A stretch of 64,000 nucleotides of DNA from Betaproteobacteria bacterium (lineage in GTDB: Bacteria > Acidobacteriota > Terriglobia > Acidiferrales > UBA7541). How positions within the stretch are numbered: position 1 is the first letter of the stretch; each line of letters starts with the position of its first letter. The position numbers were made by a program, and so were the translations under genes. The notes under the pieces were generated by a model. It searched no databases and had not been told where the DNA came from. It saw nothing but the letters and a program-made list of their open reading frames with translations. Location of the stretch: NCBI GenBank assembly GCA_903970165.1, contig CAJCHZ010000039.1, positions 151,421 through 215,420 of the forward strand, given 5' to 3'. Positions 1-8,480 of the stretch are shown here, one piece after another.

Positions 1-1139
1 AGAACACCGGTGCATATCCCCAGGCGGAAACTTTGGACCGGGAAGCGATTTCCATCGGGCAGAACTTGTCCGATGCGCATCTCGGTGGCGTGCAAGAAAT
101 CCTTGACCTTGGCGATGCTACGGAAAATCTCGGAAAGTTGCTTACCCGCCTCAACCGCGTGGACGAAGCGATTGCTTACACGAAAAAAGGAATGGAACTG
201 CGCGAAGGCCTGATGAAGAAATATCCGGACAAAGAGGAGTACGCGAACAGCCTCCTGGCTTCCGACGTGAACATGGTGAGCGCGCTTGCCGGCATTGGAA
301 AAATCAAGGAAGCTCTTCCCTACGCTGAGCAGGCCGCGGAAATAGGTGAAAGAACATTTGCGTCGCATCCGGAAGATCCAGACGCCGCATTTCGACTGGG
401 AGCTTCCTATAACAACCTCGGCGGCGTCTACCGCCTTCTGGGACGCGAAGCGGAGTCCGTAAAAGCGCACCGGCGTGCACTCGAAATCCGCGAAAAGCTT
501 GCGCGCGAACATCCCACCGTCGTGGACTACAACCTCGCTCTCTCCGGCTCCTACATCAACCTCGGCGAACTTGCGGAGAGCGACGGCAATCCAAAAGATG
601 CAGTCGACTGGCTCAGCAAAGCCGAACAAACACTGCGTGGCATCCTCGGCCAGGAGCCAAAGCAGGCGACGGCTCGCTATTTTTTGAGTTACGACTATTC
701 CTGGCAGGCGCGCGCCTTCGAAGACCTCGGAAAACAGGATGAGGCTTCCAAATGCTGGTCGCTGGCGATCGAATACGACGATCACAACGATCCTCAGCTC
801 AAGCTCAGCCGCGCGATGGCTCTCGCTCATAAAGGCGAGTATGAAAAAGCCGGCGCCCAGGCTGACGAGTTGGCAAAACAAGAGAAACTGCCGGAGACGC
901 TCTATCGTCTTGCGGGTGTCTATGTACTCTCAGCAAGCGCCGCCCGAGCCGCAAACAATCCGTCCCTCGCCGACAGTTATTTGGGCAAAGCGTTTGAGCT
1001 TCTGGGCCGCGCAACAGAAGCAGGCTACTTCAAGGACTCCTCACACGTCGAGAAACTCGACAAGGACACCTCCTTTGACGGCCTGCGTTCAGCCGAGAAG
1101 TTTCGCAAATTCCGATCGCAACTTGGCGTGACAAAATAA
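1..1139 (+). CDS. TPR-repeat protein, C-terminal part (5' end outside window)
   Basis: The frame is open from base 3 to the TAA at 1137-1139, so the gene begins before the window. The visible ~378 residues are almost all tetratricopeptide repeats, each with the usual small-residue/Tyr/Leu pattern (for example around YNNLGGVYRLLG and INLGELAESDG). No enzymatic motif, signal peptide or membrane segment is visible. TPRs are protein-interaction scaffolds. In Acidobacteriota, C-terminal TPR arrays like this commonly follow a Ser/Thr protein kinase domain, as in the gene at 50727 of this window; that the missing N-terminus is a kinase is inference. An internal TTG at 33 is an unlikely start because repeat sequence continues upstream of it. 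Confidence 0.8.
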   Translation, partial: NTGAYPQAETLDREAISIGQNLSDAHLGGVQEILDLGDATENLGKLLTRLNRVDEAIAYTKKGMELREGLMKKYPDKEEYANSLLASDVNMVSALAGIGKIKEALPYAEQAAEIGERTFASHPEDPDAAFRLGASYNNLGGVYRLLGREAESVKAHRRALEIREKLAREHPTVVDYNLALSGSYINLGELAESDGNPKDAVDWLSKAEQTLRGILGQEPKQATARYFLSYDYSWQARAFEDLGKQDEASKCWSLAIEYDDHNDPQLKLSRAMALAHKGEYEKAGAQADELAKQEKLPETLYRLAGVYVLSASAARAANNPSLADSYLGKAFELLGRATEAGYFKDSSHVEKLDKDTSFDGLRSAEKFRKFRSQLGVTK

Positions 1140-1219
1140 GACCTAGAGTTGGGGCCTTAATTCTTCTCTGTGAACTCCTCGCCCTCTGTGTTAAAAAACA
1201 TTCGGCCATACTCAACCTC

Positions 1220-2293
1220 ATGCCCAAAATAAGAAACGAATCTACGCCCAACGCACTCGGTTTTCACATGCCAGCCGAATGGGACGCCCACGAAGCCACG
1301 TGGCTGGGCTGGCCCCACGAACTCACGGACTGGCCCGGCAAATTCGCGCCAATCCCGTGGGCATTCGCGGAAATCGTCCGCCATCTTTCGCAGGTTGAGC
1401 GTGTCTATCTGCTGATCGAAAACCGCGAAGCCGAATCCCGCGTCCGTACTATTCTGAAAAAATGCGGCGCGAATCTGGCCGCCGTGGATTTCTTTCGCAT
1501 CCCGACGGATCGCGGCTGGATGCGCGACTCCGGCCCCATCTGCGTCAAGGACTCTCCGGGCGAAGTGGCCTATACGAACTGGCTTTTCAACGGCTGGGCG
1601 AAATACTCGAACCACAAAAAAGACGCTGCGGTAGTTTCCGCCGCCAACAGAAAACTAAAGCGCCGCCTCTGGCAACCGATGCACAACGGAAAGCGCGTGG
1701 TGCTCGAAGGCGGCAGCATTGACGTCAATGGCCGGGGCACGTTGCTGACCACCGAAGAGTGTCTCCTGAGCAAAACCCAGGAACGCAATCCCGGCTTCAC
1801 TCGCGAGGACTACGCCGAAGTCTTCAAAAGTTATTTCGGTGTAACAAACGTACTCTGGCTCAAGAACGGAATCGCCGGCGATGACACACACGGCCACGTG
1901 GACGATCTGGCCAGATTCGTGAACCCCACGACAGTCGTTACAGTCGTCGAGAGCGATTCGAGTGATGCCAATTACGCTCCTCTCCGGGAAAATCTGGCGC
2001 TGCTCAAAAACATGAAAGACCAGGACGGCCGCCCGTTGCGTGTCGACACGCTTCCCATGCCCGCTCCTGTTTATTTCGACGGCCAGCGCCTTCCGGCCAG
2101 CTACGCGAACTTCTACATCGCTAACAAGATCGTGATCGTCCCGACGTTCAACGATCCAAACGACCGCGTCGCTCTTAATACTCTGGCGAACCTCTTCCCG
2201 GGCCGCGAAATTGCCGGCATTGCCTGCCGAGATCTGGTCCTCGGCCTCGGTACGCTGCACTGCATGACGCAGCAGCAACCAAGCCCCCGGTAA
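1220..2293 (+). CDS. aguA: Agmatine deiminase / peptidyl-arginine deiminase family
   Basis: The 357-residue product matches the bacterial agmatine deiminase (PAD_porph) family in length and motifs. Expected function is agmatine to N-carbamoylputrescine plus ammonia, a cytosolic step to putrescine. Visible catalytic motifs are WMRDSGP (Asp103), EGGSIDV near 163, GDDTHGHVDD (His224/His226, Asp228) and the C-terminal LHCMTQQQP with nucleophile Cys348. The usual GGGxHC before the cysteine is here GLGTLHC, a mild deviation. The ATG at 1220 is the first reasonable start; it follows the TPR gene by 80 bp with no obvious strong ribosome site. No carbamoylputrescine amidase lies beside it, so the pathway partner must be elsewhere. 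Confidence 0.88.
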   Translation: MPKIRNESTPNALGFHMPAEWDAHEATWLGWPHELTDWPGKFAPIPWAFAEIVRHLSQVERVYLLIENREAESRVRTILKKCGANLAAVDFFRIPTDRGWMRDSGPICVKDSPGEVAYTNWLFNGWAKYSNHKKDAAVVSAANRKLKRRLWQPMHNGKRVVLEGGSIDVNGRGTLLTTEECLLSKTQERNPGFTREDYAEVFKSYFGVTNVLWLKNGIAGDDTHGHVDDLARFVNPTTVVTVVESDSSDANYAPLRENLALLKNMKDQDGRPLRVDTLPMPAPVYFDGQRLPASYANFYIANKIVIVPTFNDPNDRVALNTLANLFPGREIAGIACRDLVLGLGTLHCMTQQQPSPR

Positions 2294-2457
2294 GCATGTA
2301 GTGACCGGTTTACCCCGGCGCCTTTTGCAAGATGGCCAGACCTTGGCCGTCTAAAGAGAGTCCCCAGGCAGGAAACCGGTCCCAACATCTGCTAGACTGC
2401 ATCGAATCGTCACGGAGAACGCTTCGCTAAATTTCTTCCGGAGGCCCCAAATCCACC

Positions 2458-2757
2458 ATGCTGTTGAGCGCCCTGTTTGATACAAAAGGTTTCGCGATCG
2501 TGCTGCCTGAAGGCTTTTGGTACTGGATAGTTGTCGGCCTGATTGCCGGCTGGCTCGCCGGAAAAATTTCTCGCGGCCGTGGCTTCGGCTGCATCGCGGA
2601 TATCATTCTCGGAATTGTCGGGTCGTTCATCGGTGGCTGGATTTTCACGAAGCTCAACATTCATGGCACGGGCTTCTGGTATGTGCTCGCAGCCGCCACG
2701 CTTGGCGCGGTACTTCTCGTTTTCGTCGCGCATCTTTTCAGTCCCAGCGATCGCTGA
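2458..2757 (+). CDS. GlsB/YeaQ/YmgE-family small membrane protein
   Basis: This 99-residue protein has three hydrophobic segments (about 18-37, 45-65 and 73-93) and the glycine-rich pattern of the 'transglycosylase-associated' family: WIVVGLIAGWLAGK, then ILGIVGSFIGGW, ending in a third helix. Family members sit in the inner membrane and are linked to stress and acid resistance; the molecular function is not established. The ATG at 2458 lies 13 bases after a GGAGG, a long spacing. It stands alone between agmatine deiminase and RNase J. Confidence 0.85.
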   Translation: MLLSALFDTKGFAIVLPEGFWYWIVVGLIAGWLAGKISRGRGFGCIADIILGIVGSFIGGWIFTKLNIHGTGFWYVLAAATLGAVLLVFVAHLFSPSDR

Positions 2758-2886
2758 GGAGGATCGTCAGAACTGATCGGAAGCAGGTTATTGTTTCCCT
2801 CGCCCAGCTCAGTCTTCAAGCGGCGGGGACGCGTGCAACGTGCCACTGTGGTACGATTCCCATGCGCACAATGGAGATGAACATTT

Positions 2887-4554
2887 TTGAGTAAGTCTAC
2901 GGATTCCCTCACAGCAATCCCTCTCGGCGGTCTCGGCGAATTCGGAATGAACATGATGGTGCTGCGTCTGGGTGACGACATCCTCGTCATTGACGCGGGC
3001 ATGATGTTTCCGGAGTCTGAACTCCTCGGCGTCGACCTCGTCATTCCAGACATCACCTACCTGAAACAGAATCGCCAGCACGTCCGCGCTATCGTTCTCA
3101 CTCATGGCCACGAAGATCACATCGGCGCGCTCGCCTACATTTTACGCGACCTCAACGTTCCGGTTTACGGCACGCGCTTCACGCTCGCGCTTGTAAAGAA
3201 GCGCCTCGAAGAAGCGGGCCTCCTTAGTTCGACGACGCTGCGCGAGGTGCTTCCAGGCCGGCTCGTTGAAATCGGCCCGTATGAAATCGAATTCATCGCC
3301 GTCACGCACAGCACTATCGATTGCGTCGCGCTGGCCGTGCGCACTTCGCTCGGCGTCATCATTCACACTGGCGACTTCAAGATTGATCAGACGCCCGTGG
3401 ATGGCGCTCCCTTCGACTTGCACACGTTCGCGCGCTACGGCAGCGAGGGAGTGCTGGCACTTTTCAGTGACTCGACGAATGTTGAGCGCCCCGGATTTAC
3501 TCCATCGGAGCGTGCCATCGTGCCGCGCATCGAGGAGCTGTGCCGCTCGGCCCCACGGCGCGTCATCGTGTCCTGCTTCGCGTCTTCGATTCACCGCATC
3601 CAGCAGATCATTGATGTCGCCGGACGCGTGGGGCGCAAAGTCGCGTTCGTAGGCCGCAGCATGGTGGACAACGTCGAGATAGCGCACTCGATGAGCTACT
3701 TGCGCATTCCCGATGGAATGGTGGTGCGTCCGCAGGACATCCGCAACTTTGATCCGAAGCGCATTATTATTCTGGCGAGCGGAAGCCAGGCCGAGCCAAT
3801 GTCTTCTCTCTCCAGGATCGCGGTGGACAGTCATCGCTTCGTCACAGTGGATGAAAACGACAGCGTAATTCTTTCTGCTCGCATCATTCCTGGAAACGAG
3901 AAGTCCATTTTCCGTATGCTGGACCACATGTTCCGGCGGCGCGCGCTCGTTTATTACGATAATTCCGCCGGAACTATCCACGTTTCCGGGCATGCCAGCC
4001 AGGAAGAACAAAAATTAATTCTAAATTTGGTTAAGCCGAAATATTTCATCCCGGTTCATGGCGAATATCGGCATCTTTTCCGGCACGCGGCGCTGGCCCA
4101 TCAATTGGGATGCGTGTCCGGCGAGATCCTCCTTCTGGAAAATGGCAAATGTATTGAATTTACTGCCGACGGCGTTCGCCGGCGCGATCCGGTGACGGCT
4201 GGGCGCGTTTGCGTGGATTCTGGTTCGCTGGAAGAGATTGAAGATGTGGTGATTCGTGACCGCAAGCATCTTTCTGAAGATGGGGTGGTCGTGCCAATCA
4301 TTGCTATCGATAAGCACACCGGAAAGATGGAATCGCACCCGGAGATCGTTACGCGCGGAATGTTTAGCGACAACGGGCAGGAACTGATCGCCGGGGCGCG
4401 CGACGTGATCATGAAAACGGTGGAGCAGTCCAACGCTGAAGAGAAGTCGGATTGGGGCGTCATCAAGGAAAAAATCCGGGTCGATCTGAAGAAGTACATT
4501 AATAAACAGACCTCGAAACGGCCTCTGATCTTGCCTGTGATTCTGGAGATCTGA
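2887..4554 (+). CDS. rnj: Ribonuclease J
   Basis: The 555-residue metallo-beta-lactamase/beta-CASP nuclease has the length and motif order of RNase J, a 5'-to-3' exonuclease and endonuclease in mRNA decay and rRNA maturation. Zinc-site motifs are HGHEDH (His73, His75, Asp77, His78), His141 in VTHS and Asp163 in TGDFK; the beta-CASP histidine motif is visible as VSGHAS near residue 368. The C-terminal domain is present. The start is TTG at 2887: the same frame has a TGA at 2878-2880, and a GGAGA lies 9 bases before the TTG, so no ATG or GTG alternative exists upstream. Acidobacterial decay normally uses both RNase J and E-type enzymes; only J is seen here. Confidence 0.93.
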   Translation: MSKSTDSLTAIPLGGLGEFGMNMMVLRLGDDILVIDAGMMFPESELLGVDLVIPDITYLKQNRQHVRAIVLTHGHEDHIGALAYILRDLNVPVYGTRFTLALVKKRLEEAGLLSSTTLREVLPGRLVEIGPYEIEFIAVTHSTIDCVALAVRTSLGVIIHTGDFKIDQTPVDGAPFDLHTFARYGSEGVLALFSDSTNVERPGFTPSERAIVPRIEELCRSAPRRVIVSCFASSIHRIQQIIDVAGRVGRKVAFVGRSMVDNVEIAHSMSYLRIPDGMVVRPQDIRNFDPKRIIILASGSQAEPMSSLSRIAVDSHRFVTVDENDSVILSARIIPGNEKSIFRMLDHMFRRRALVYYDNSAGTIHVSGHASQEEQKLILNLVKPKYFIPVHGEYRHLFRHAALAHQLGCVSGEILLLENGKCIEFTADGVRRRDPVTAGRVCVDSGSLEEIEDVVIRDRKHLSEDGVVVPIIAIDKHTGKMESHPEIVTRGMFSDNGQELIAGARDVIMKTVEQSNAEEKSDWGVIKEKIRVDLKKYINKQTSKRPLILPVILEI

Positions 4555-4615
4555 TCCCTCCTCGTTTGGGCCATTGTTCCACGCGGATTTGCGTCAAACT
4601 GCTGGAGGTGCCTTC

Positions 4616-5155
4616 GTGCGACGGCTTATGCGTCTTCGATGGATATTCCTTGTGCCCGTTGCACCTCTCGTGCCCATCATTGGATTACTTGGGTGCGGAG
4701 GAGTGGTCGTTAACTCCTTTCAGCATTTGACGCCAGAAAAGCGCGCTGCTACCGAAAAAAGTGTTCGACAATTCGCCGCCTCAGTGGCGCAGGACGTTTC
4801 CCAGGATGGCCCAATTGCCTGGCAGAAACACTTTTCGCAGAGCCCGTCCTTTTTTATGGCTGTCAATGGGAAGGTGGCTTTCCCAAGTGGACAAGCCGCG
4901 GCACAAGCTATCCCTGAAGTGGCACGCATGTATAAGCACATCGAATTGCATTGGAGGAACGATTTACGAGTGGACGTTCTGGCCGCGGATCTGGCGGTAT
5001 TGGGGGCATCTTATGAAGAGTTACTCGACGCGTCAGATGGTCATCGGGCGATGGCGAACGGCTACTTCACGGGTGTGACGGAATTGCTGAATGGCCAGTG
5101 GCAATTCCGGGATGCTCATTGGTCGGAGCCTGTTCCGCCGGTGAAGGCGCCTTAA
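4616..5155 (+). CDS. Putative lipoprotein with NTF2/SnoaL-like fold
   Basis: The start is placed at GTG 4616 because a GGAGG lies 7 bases upstream; an in-frame TTG at 4574 would add 14 residues and no ribosome site. The N-terminus is basic, then hydrophobic (WIFLVPVAPLVPIIGLLGC), and the cysteine fits a lipobox, so the protein is probably exported and lipid-anchored. The rest (about 130 residues) has the look of the DUF4440/SnoaL family, ending in GQWQFRDAHWS, a strand typical of that fold. No catalytic residue can be assigned. It follows RNase J by 61 bp on the same strand. Function unknown. Confidence 0.65.
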   Translation: MRRLMRLRWIFLVPVAPLVPIIGLLGCGGVVVNSFQHLTPEKRAATEKSVRQFAASVAQDVSQDGPIAWQKHFSQSPSFFMAVNGKVAFPSGQAAAQAIPEVARMYKHIELHWRNDLRVDVLAADLAVLGASYEELLDASDGHRAMANGYFTGVTELLNGQWQFRDAHWSEPVPPVKAP

Positions 5156-5286
5156 TTCATGAACTGCGGGCACGAAAGATGCCCGGACTCGCTCTCGCGG
5201 CCGACTGTAGTTCTTTAATGTTATTTTCGTTGGTCGTGCGAATGATTTATCATTCGCCGCACTTATATTCTGACTCGGAGGGTATC

Positions 5287-5985
5287 TTGGATCATTTGAG
5301 CTTGGGAAATAAGCTGGACAGACTCTTGGTGCTGAAGCATGCCGCTATTGGTATCTCATTTCTGGAAGAGCCACCTCCTGGAGTTTCCCGAGTGAAGAAG
5401 GCCGGGCCCGCGGGTTGTTCATATTGGAAGTTAGCGACCGAAGGCGAGACGTTTTATACGACAAGTGAGGACCATCAAAATTGTCCGGTGGGGGCCTACA
5501 CGCATGGCGTGAAGCTGGGGGCGGAAAAGTCCGCCGAACTGCAAGGGATGATCGGGCAGATGATTTCTTTGAACTATTTGCAGGAAGCGGAGATTCCGCA
5601 GATTCCGCATCGAGAGAGCGCTTTTGCCTACGCGGCTTATTCGCCTTTGAAAGACTCGACGTTCGAGCCGCAGATTGTATTGCTTCGCGGCGATGCAAAA
5701 CACTTGATGCTTTTGACGGAAGCGATGGCAAGAGCTGGAGTTAGCTCCGAGCCGATGATGATGCGCCCCACTTGCGCTGTACTGCCGCGGGTATTGAAGA
5801 GCGGGCACGCTTCGCACAGTCTCGGATGCATTGGCAATCGCGTTTATACGGGACTTGGCGACGATGAATTTTATTGCGCGATACCGGCGTCGAAGATGGC
5901 ACACATCGTGACGGAATTGGAAAAGATTGTGGCGGCGAACGATGCGTTAAAGGGATTTCATCAAGCGCGCTTGGCTAGCGCGTAA
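5287..5985 (+). CDS. DUF169 domain protein
   Basis: The 232-residue product fits the DUF169 family, which is of unknown function and often sits beside redox or C1 genes. Family-like features are the N-terminal AIGISFLEEPPPGV, a Cys-containing CPVGAYTHGV segment, and late SLGCIGNRVYTGLGDDEFYCAIP with conserved Cys/Gly/Asp. TTG 5287 is preferred: it has GGAGGG 5 bases upstream, the family alignment begins about there, and the open frame upstream (to 5098) overlaps the previous gene and looks non-coding. Five cysteines suggest possible metal or cofactor binding, which is inference only. Confidence 0.75.
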   Translation: MDHLSLGNKLDRLLVLKHAAIGISFLEEPPPGVSRVKKAGPAGCSYWKLATEGETFYTTSEDHQNCPVGAYTHGVKLGAEKSAELQGMIGQMISLNYLQEAEIPQIPHRESAFAYAAYSPLKDSTFEPQIVLLRGDAKHLMLLTEAMARAGVSSEPMMMRPTCAVLPRVLKSGHASHSLGCIGNRVYTGLGDDEFYCAIPASKMAHIVTELEKIVAANDALKGFHQARLASA

Positions 5986-6070
5986 CGAGTTTCCGCGAAC
6001 GCCAAAGCCATGCTAATTCTGGGGTAGATTCCCCTTTACGTGAACCTGCGGCCGAAGAGCGAAAGGTTCA

Positions 6071-6095
6071 GCTCCCTCCCTTCGGGAGCGATTTT
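6071..6095 (+). terminator. Candidate intrinsic terminator after the DUF169 gene
   Basis: A 6-bp GC-rich stem (GCTCCC pairing with GGGAGC, loop of 7) is followed at once by GATTTTT. It lies 86 bp past the DUF169 stop and before the SDR gene. The T run is short, so strength is uncertain. Confidence 0.4.
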
Positions 6096-6197
6096 TAGGG
6101 GTGTGCCAAGATTCGCAGACGAAGTGAGCCTGAACAGCAAAAAGGTTTAGCGGAAGGGACCGCAGCGAGCATCGAATCAAGGGGTGATGACTCAAAT

Positions 6198-6923
6198 ATG
6201 AAAGGGAAAGTAGCTCTTGTGGCAGGAGGAACTGGCGGGCTGGGCCGCGCCACAACTTTAGCGTTTTTGGAGGCCGGTGCCAGAGTCGTGGTGCCTTATC
6301 GAGAAGAGGATAAGTTTGTGGCTCTGAAAAAGGTCGCAACTTCTCTGCCAGGAGCAGGTTCCGTGGCTGGATTACTGGAAGGGTCCCAGGTGAATGTTAC
6401 CGACGAAGCGGCTGTCGGGGCTCTCGTCGAAGGGATTGTTCAGCGGCACGGACGGCTCGATGCTTTGGTGAATACCTTGGGAGGCTACGCAGGGGGGATC
6501 AAATTCTGGGAGATGGAAACGGAAGTATTCGAACGCATGATTGCGCTTAATTTGCGCGCAGGGTTTGTGCTGGTTCGCGCGGCGGCGCGAGGGATGGTGA
6601 AGCAAGGGAGCGGCGCGATTGTGAACGTGGCGGCTAAAGCGGCATTGGACCATGGAGCAGGAGCGGCGGCCTACGCAGCTTCGAAGGCCGCCGCAGTGGC
6701 GATGATGGATTCTCTCGCCGCCGACTTGAAGGGCACCGGCGTGCGTGCAAATTCGATCTTGCCCAGCATCATTGATACGGAGTCGAATCGCAAAGCAATG
6801 CCGGGAGTGGATTTTGCGAAGTTGCCCAAGCCTGAAGAGATCGCGCGGGTGATTTTGTTTTTGTGTGGGGATGGCGCGAAGTTGATTAATGGGGCGAGCG
6901 TTCCGGTGTACGGGGATAGTTGA
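6198..6923 (+). CDS. SDR-family NAD(P)-dependent oxidoreductase
   Basis: A classical short-chain dehydrogenase of 241 residues. The Rossmann nucleotide motif GGTGGLG is at residues 10-16, followed by the NTLGGYAGG version of NNAG near residue 93. The catalytic dyad is in YAASKAA (Tyr about 155, Lys about 159). The usual catalytic serine position lies in a NVAAKAAL stretch where an alanine or lysine stands, so the Ser of the triad may be missing. Substrate cannot be told from sequence. The ATG at 6198 matches the family N-terminus. It sits alone, with pirin following after 120 bp. Confidence 0.85.
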   Translation: MKGKVALVAGGTGGLGRATTLAFLEAGARVVVPYREEDKFVALKKVATSLPGAGSVAGLLEGSQVNVTDEAAVGALVEGIVQRHGRLDALVNTLGGYAGGIKFWEMETEVFERMIALNLRAGFVLVRAAARGMVKQGSGAIVNVAAKAALDHGAGAAAYAASKAAAVAMMDSLAADLKGTGVRANSILPSIIDTESNRKAMPGVDFAKLPKPEEIARVILFLCGDGAKLINGASVPVYGDS

Positions 6924-7043
6924 GCGGCACGGCGATCGGGCCGCGCCCGGCAGGTGCGCACACGCGAGAACCCTTGATAGGATCAAGATGGCCACGGCTC
7001 TTCGAAGCTCGTAGGCAACATGCCGTGCAGTACGGAGGGTGAA

Positions 7044-7952
7044 ATGTCGATACGTCCGGTGAAGAAGCTGGTTAAGGCGAAACCTACGACCGAGGGAGCT
7101 GGAGTTCACTTGCGCCGGGCGTTTGGTTTTGGAAATACGAGCGATTTCGATCCGTTTCTTTTGCTCGACGATTTTCGGAATGATGTTCCGGAGGATTATT
7201 TGGCTGGGTTTCCGTGGCATCCGCACAGAGGCATCGAGACGATTACTTATGTTCTTGCAGGGATTGTCGAGCACGGCGACAGCATGGGAAATCATGGCGA
7301 AATTGCTTCGGGCGACGTGCAATGGATGACGGCAGGCAGCGGAATTATCCACCAGGAGATGCCCAAGGGCGACCAGGCTGGGCGCATGCATGGATTCCAG
7401 TTGTGGGCGAATTTGCCGGCGTCGCTGAAGATGACTGCGCCGCGCTATCAGGAAGTGAAGTCTGGGGAGATTCCAGAAATTACGGATGATGACGGGACGC
7501 ACGTGCGTGTAGTGTGCGGGAATTTTTGGGGCAAGACCGGTCCCGTGGATGGAATTGCCGCGGAGCCGACTTATCTCGACGTGTCGGTGGCGCCAGGGCG
7601 AAGGAAGACTTTGCCTGTCGGGACTACGCGGCATGCGTTTGCATATGTCTTTGCGGGATCGGGGAAATTCTGCAACGCGTCAGAACCGTTGGCCGTGCCG
7701 ACGGAGTCGGTCGGATGGCTCGACACGGCGCCTCCGGTCGCGGCCGATAACCGCTCTCTGGTTTTGTTTGACCAAGGCGATGAGGTAGTTGTGCAGGCGG
7801 GCGACGAGGGAATACGGTTTCTACTGGTGTCGGGCAAACCGCTGCAAGAGCCGGTGGCATGGTATGGCCCCATTGTCATGAATACGCAACAACAGTTGCA
7901 GCAAGCCTTTCAAGATTTGGAAAAAGGAACGTTTCTGAAAAAACTAAAATGA
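7044..7952 (+). CDS. Pirin family protein
   Basis: This bicupin of 302 residues has the pirin hallmarks: RRAFGFGNTSDFDPFLLLDDF near the start, the metal-binding WHPHRGIETI, a later histidine in VEHGDSMGNHG, and HQEMP. Pirins bind Fe in the N-terminal cupin; some have quercetinase activity and others act in regulation, so the role here is open. ATG 7044 is chosen over 7020 because a GGAGGG sits just upstream and family members begin with this MSIRPVKKLV-type sequence. No operon partner is evident. Confidence 0.88.
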   Translation: MSIRPVKKLVKAKPTTEGAGVHLRRAFGFGNTSDFDPFLLLDDFRNDVPEDYLAGFPWHPHRGIETITYVLAGIVEHGDSMGNHGEIASGDVQWMTAGSGIIHQEMPKGDQAGRMHGFQLWANLPASLKMTAPRYQEVKSGEIPEITDDDGTHVRVVCGNFWGKTGPVDGIAAEPTYLDVSVAPGRRKTLPVGTTRHAFAYVFAGSGKFCNASEPLAVPTESVGWLDTAPPVAADNRSLVLFDQGDEVVVQAGDEGIRFLLVSGKPLQEPVAWYGPIVMNTQQQLQQAFQDLEKGTFLKKLK

Positions 7953-8048
7953 CGAAAATGAGAAAGGCGAAGTAGAGAGGAATACTGAAAATTGTGGATG
8001 TACAGAAAGGGGAGGAACATAGAAGATAGTACAGGCAGGAGCGACTCC

Positions 8049-8447
8049 ATGAAGATCCAAGGATGCATGGCAATTGCTGGAATGCTTCTGGCTGCAGCCT
8101 GGTTTGGAGCCGGATGCGGAGACGACGCCGCGGAGAGGGAGAGGAAGATTCACGATGAGGCCGCGAAAGCTGCCGCGCAAGCAAAACCAGTGGTCGAAGA
8201 AGCCGGCCGCGCGGTGAAGGCCGCGGTGGATGGCGCGAAAGAAGGCTGGGATAAAGGTACTCAAAAAACCTTGGATTTAAATGAAGCCAGTGAAGATGAC
8301 CTGACCGGCTTGCCCGGAATCAGTAAGCGCGAAGCGAGACGAATCATCGCGGGGCGGCCCTACAAAGATGAGCATCAACTGGTTAGCAGAAAAATTTTGA
8401 CCCAGGCGCAGTACGAAAAAATTAAGAATGATGTTGCCGTAAAGTAG
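8049..8447 (+). CDS. Lipoprotein with ComEA-type helix-hairpin-helix domain
   Basis: The start is ATG 8049 (132 residues), with an AGGAG-like site upstream; an in-frame ATG at 7992 would add 19 charged residues in front of the signal. The N-terminus is a signal peptide ending in a lipobox (WFGAGC), followed by an Ala/Lys/Glu-rich helical linker. The C-terminal ~55 residues carry the helix-hairpin-helix signature LDLNEASEDDLTGLPGIS then REARRIIAGRPY, as in ComEA DNA-uptake proteins. It may bind DNA in the periplasm or only use the fold for protein contacts; no competence genes adjoin it. Confidence 0.75.
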   Translation: MKIQGCMAIAGMLLAAAWFGAGCGDDAAERERKIHDEAAKAAAQAKPVVEEAGRAVKAAVDGAKEGWDKGTQKTLDLNEASEDDLTGLPGISKREARRIIAGRPYKDEHQLVSRKILTQAQYEKIKNDVAVK

Positions 8448-8480
8448 AAGTTATTTCTCCCCAGCCAACACATTGGTCCG

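Noticed and set aside
2302..2380. 9-bp inverted repeat (GACCGGTTT and AAACCGGTC) in the gap before the GlsB-like gene
   Set aside because: The arms are about 60 bases apart and no known site uses them; probably chance.
6372..7634. 420-residue open frame on the minus strand across the SDR and pirin genes
   Set aside because: It runs through two clear + strand genes and its composition is arginine/proline-rich noise.
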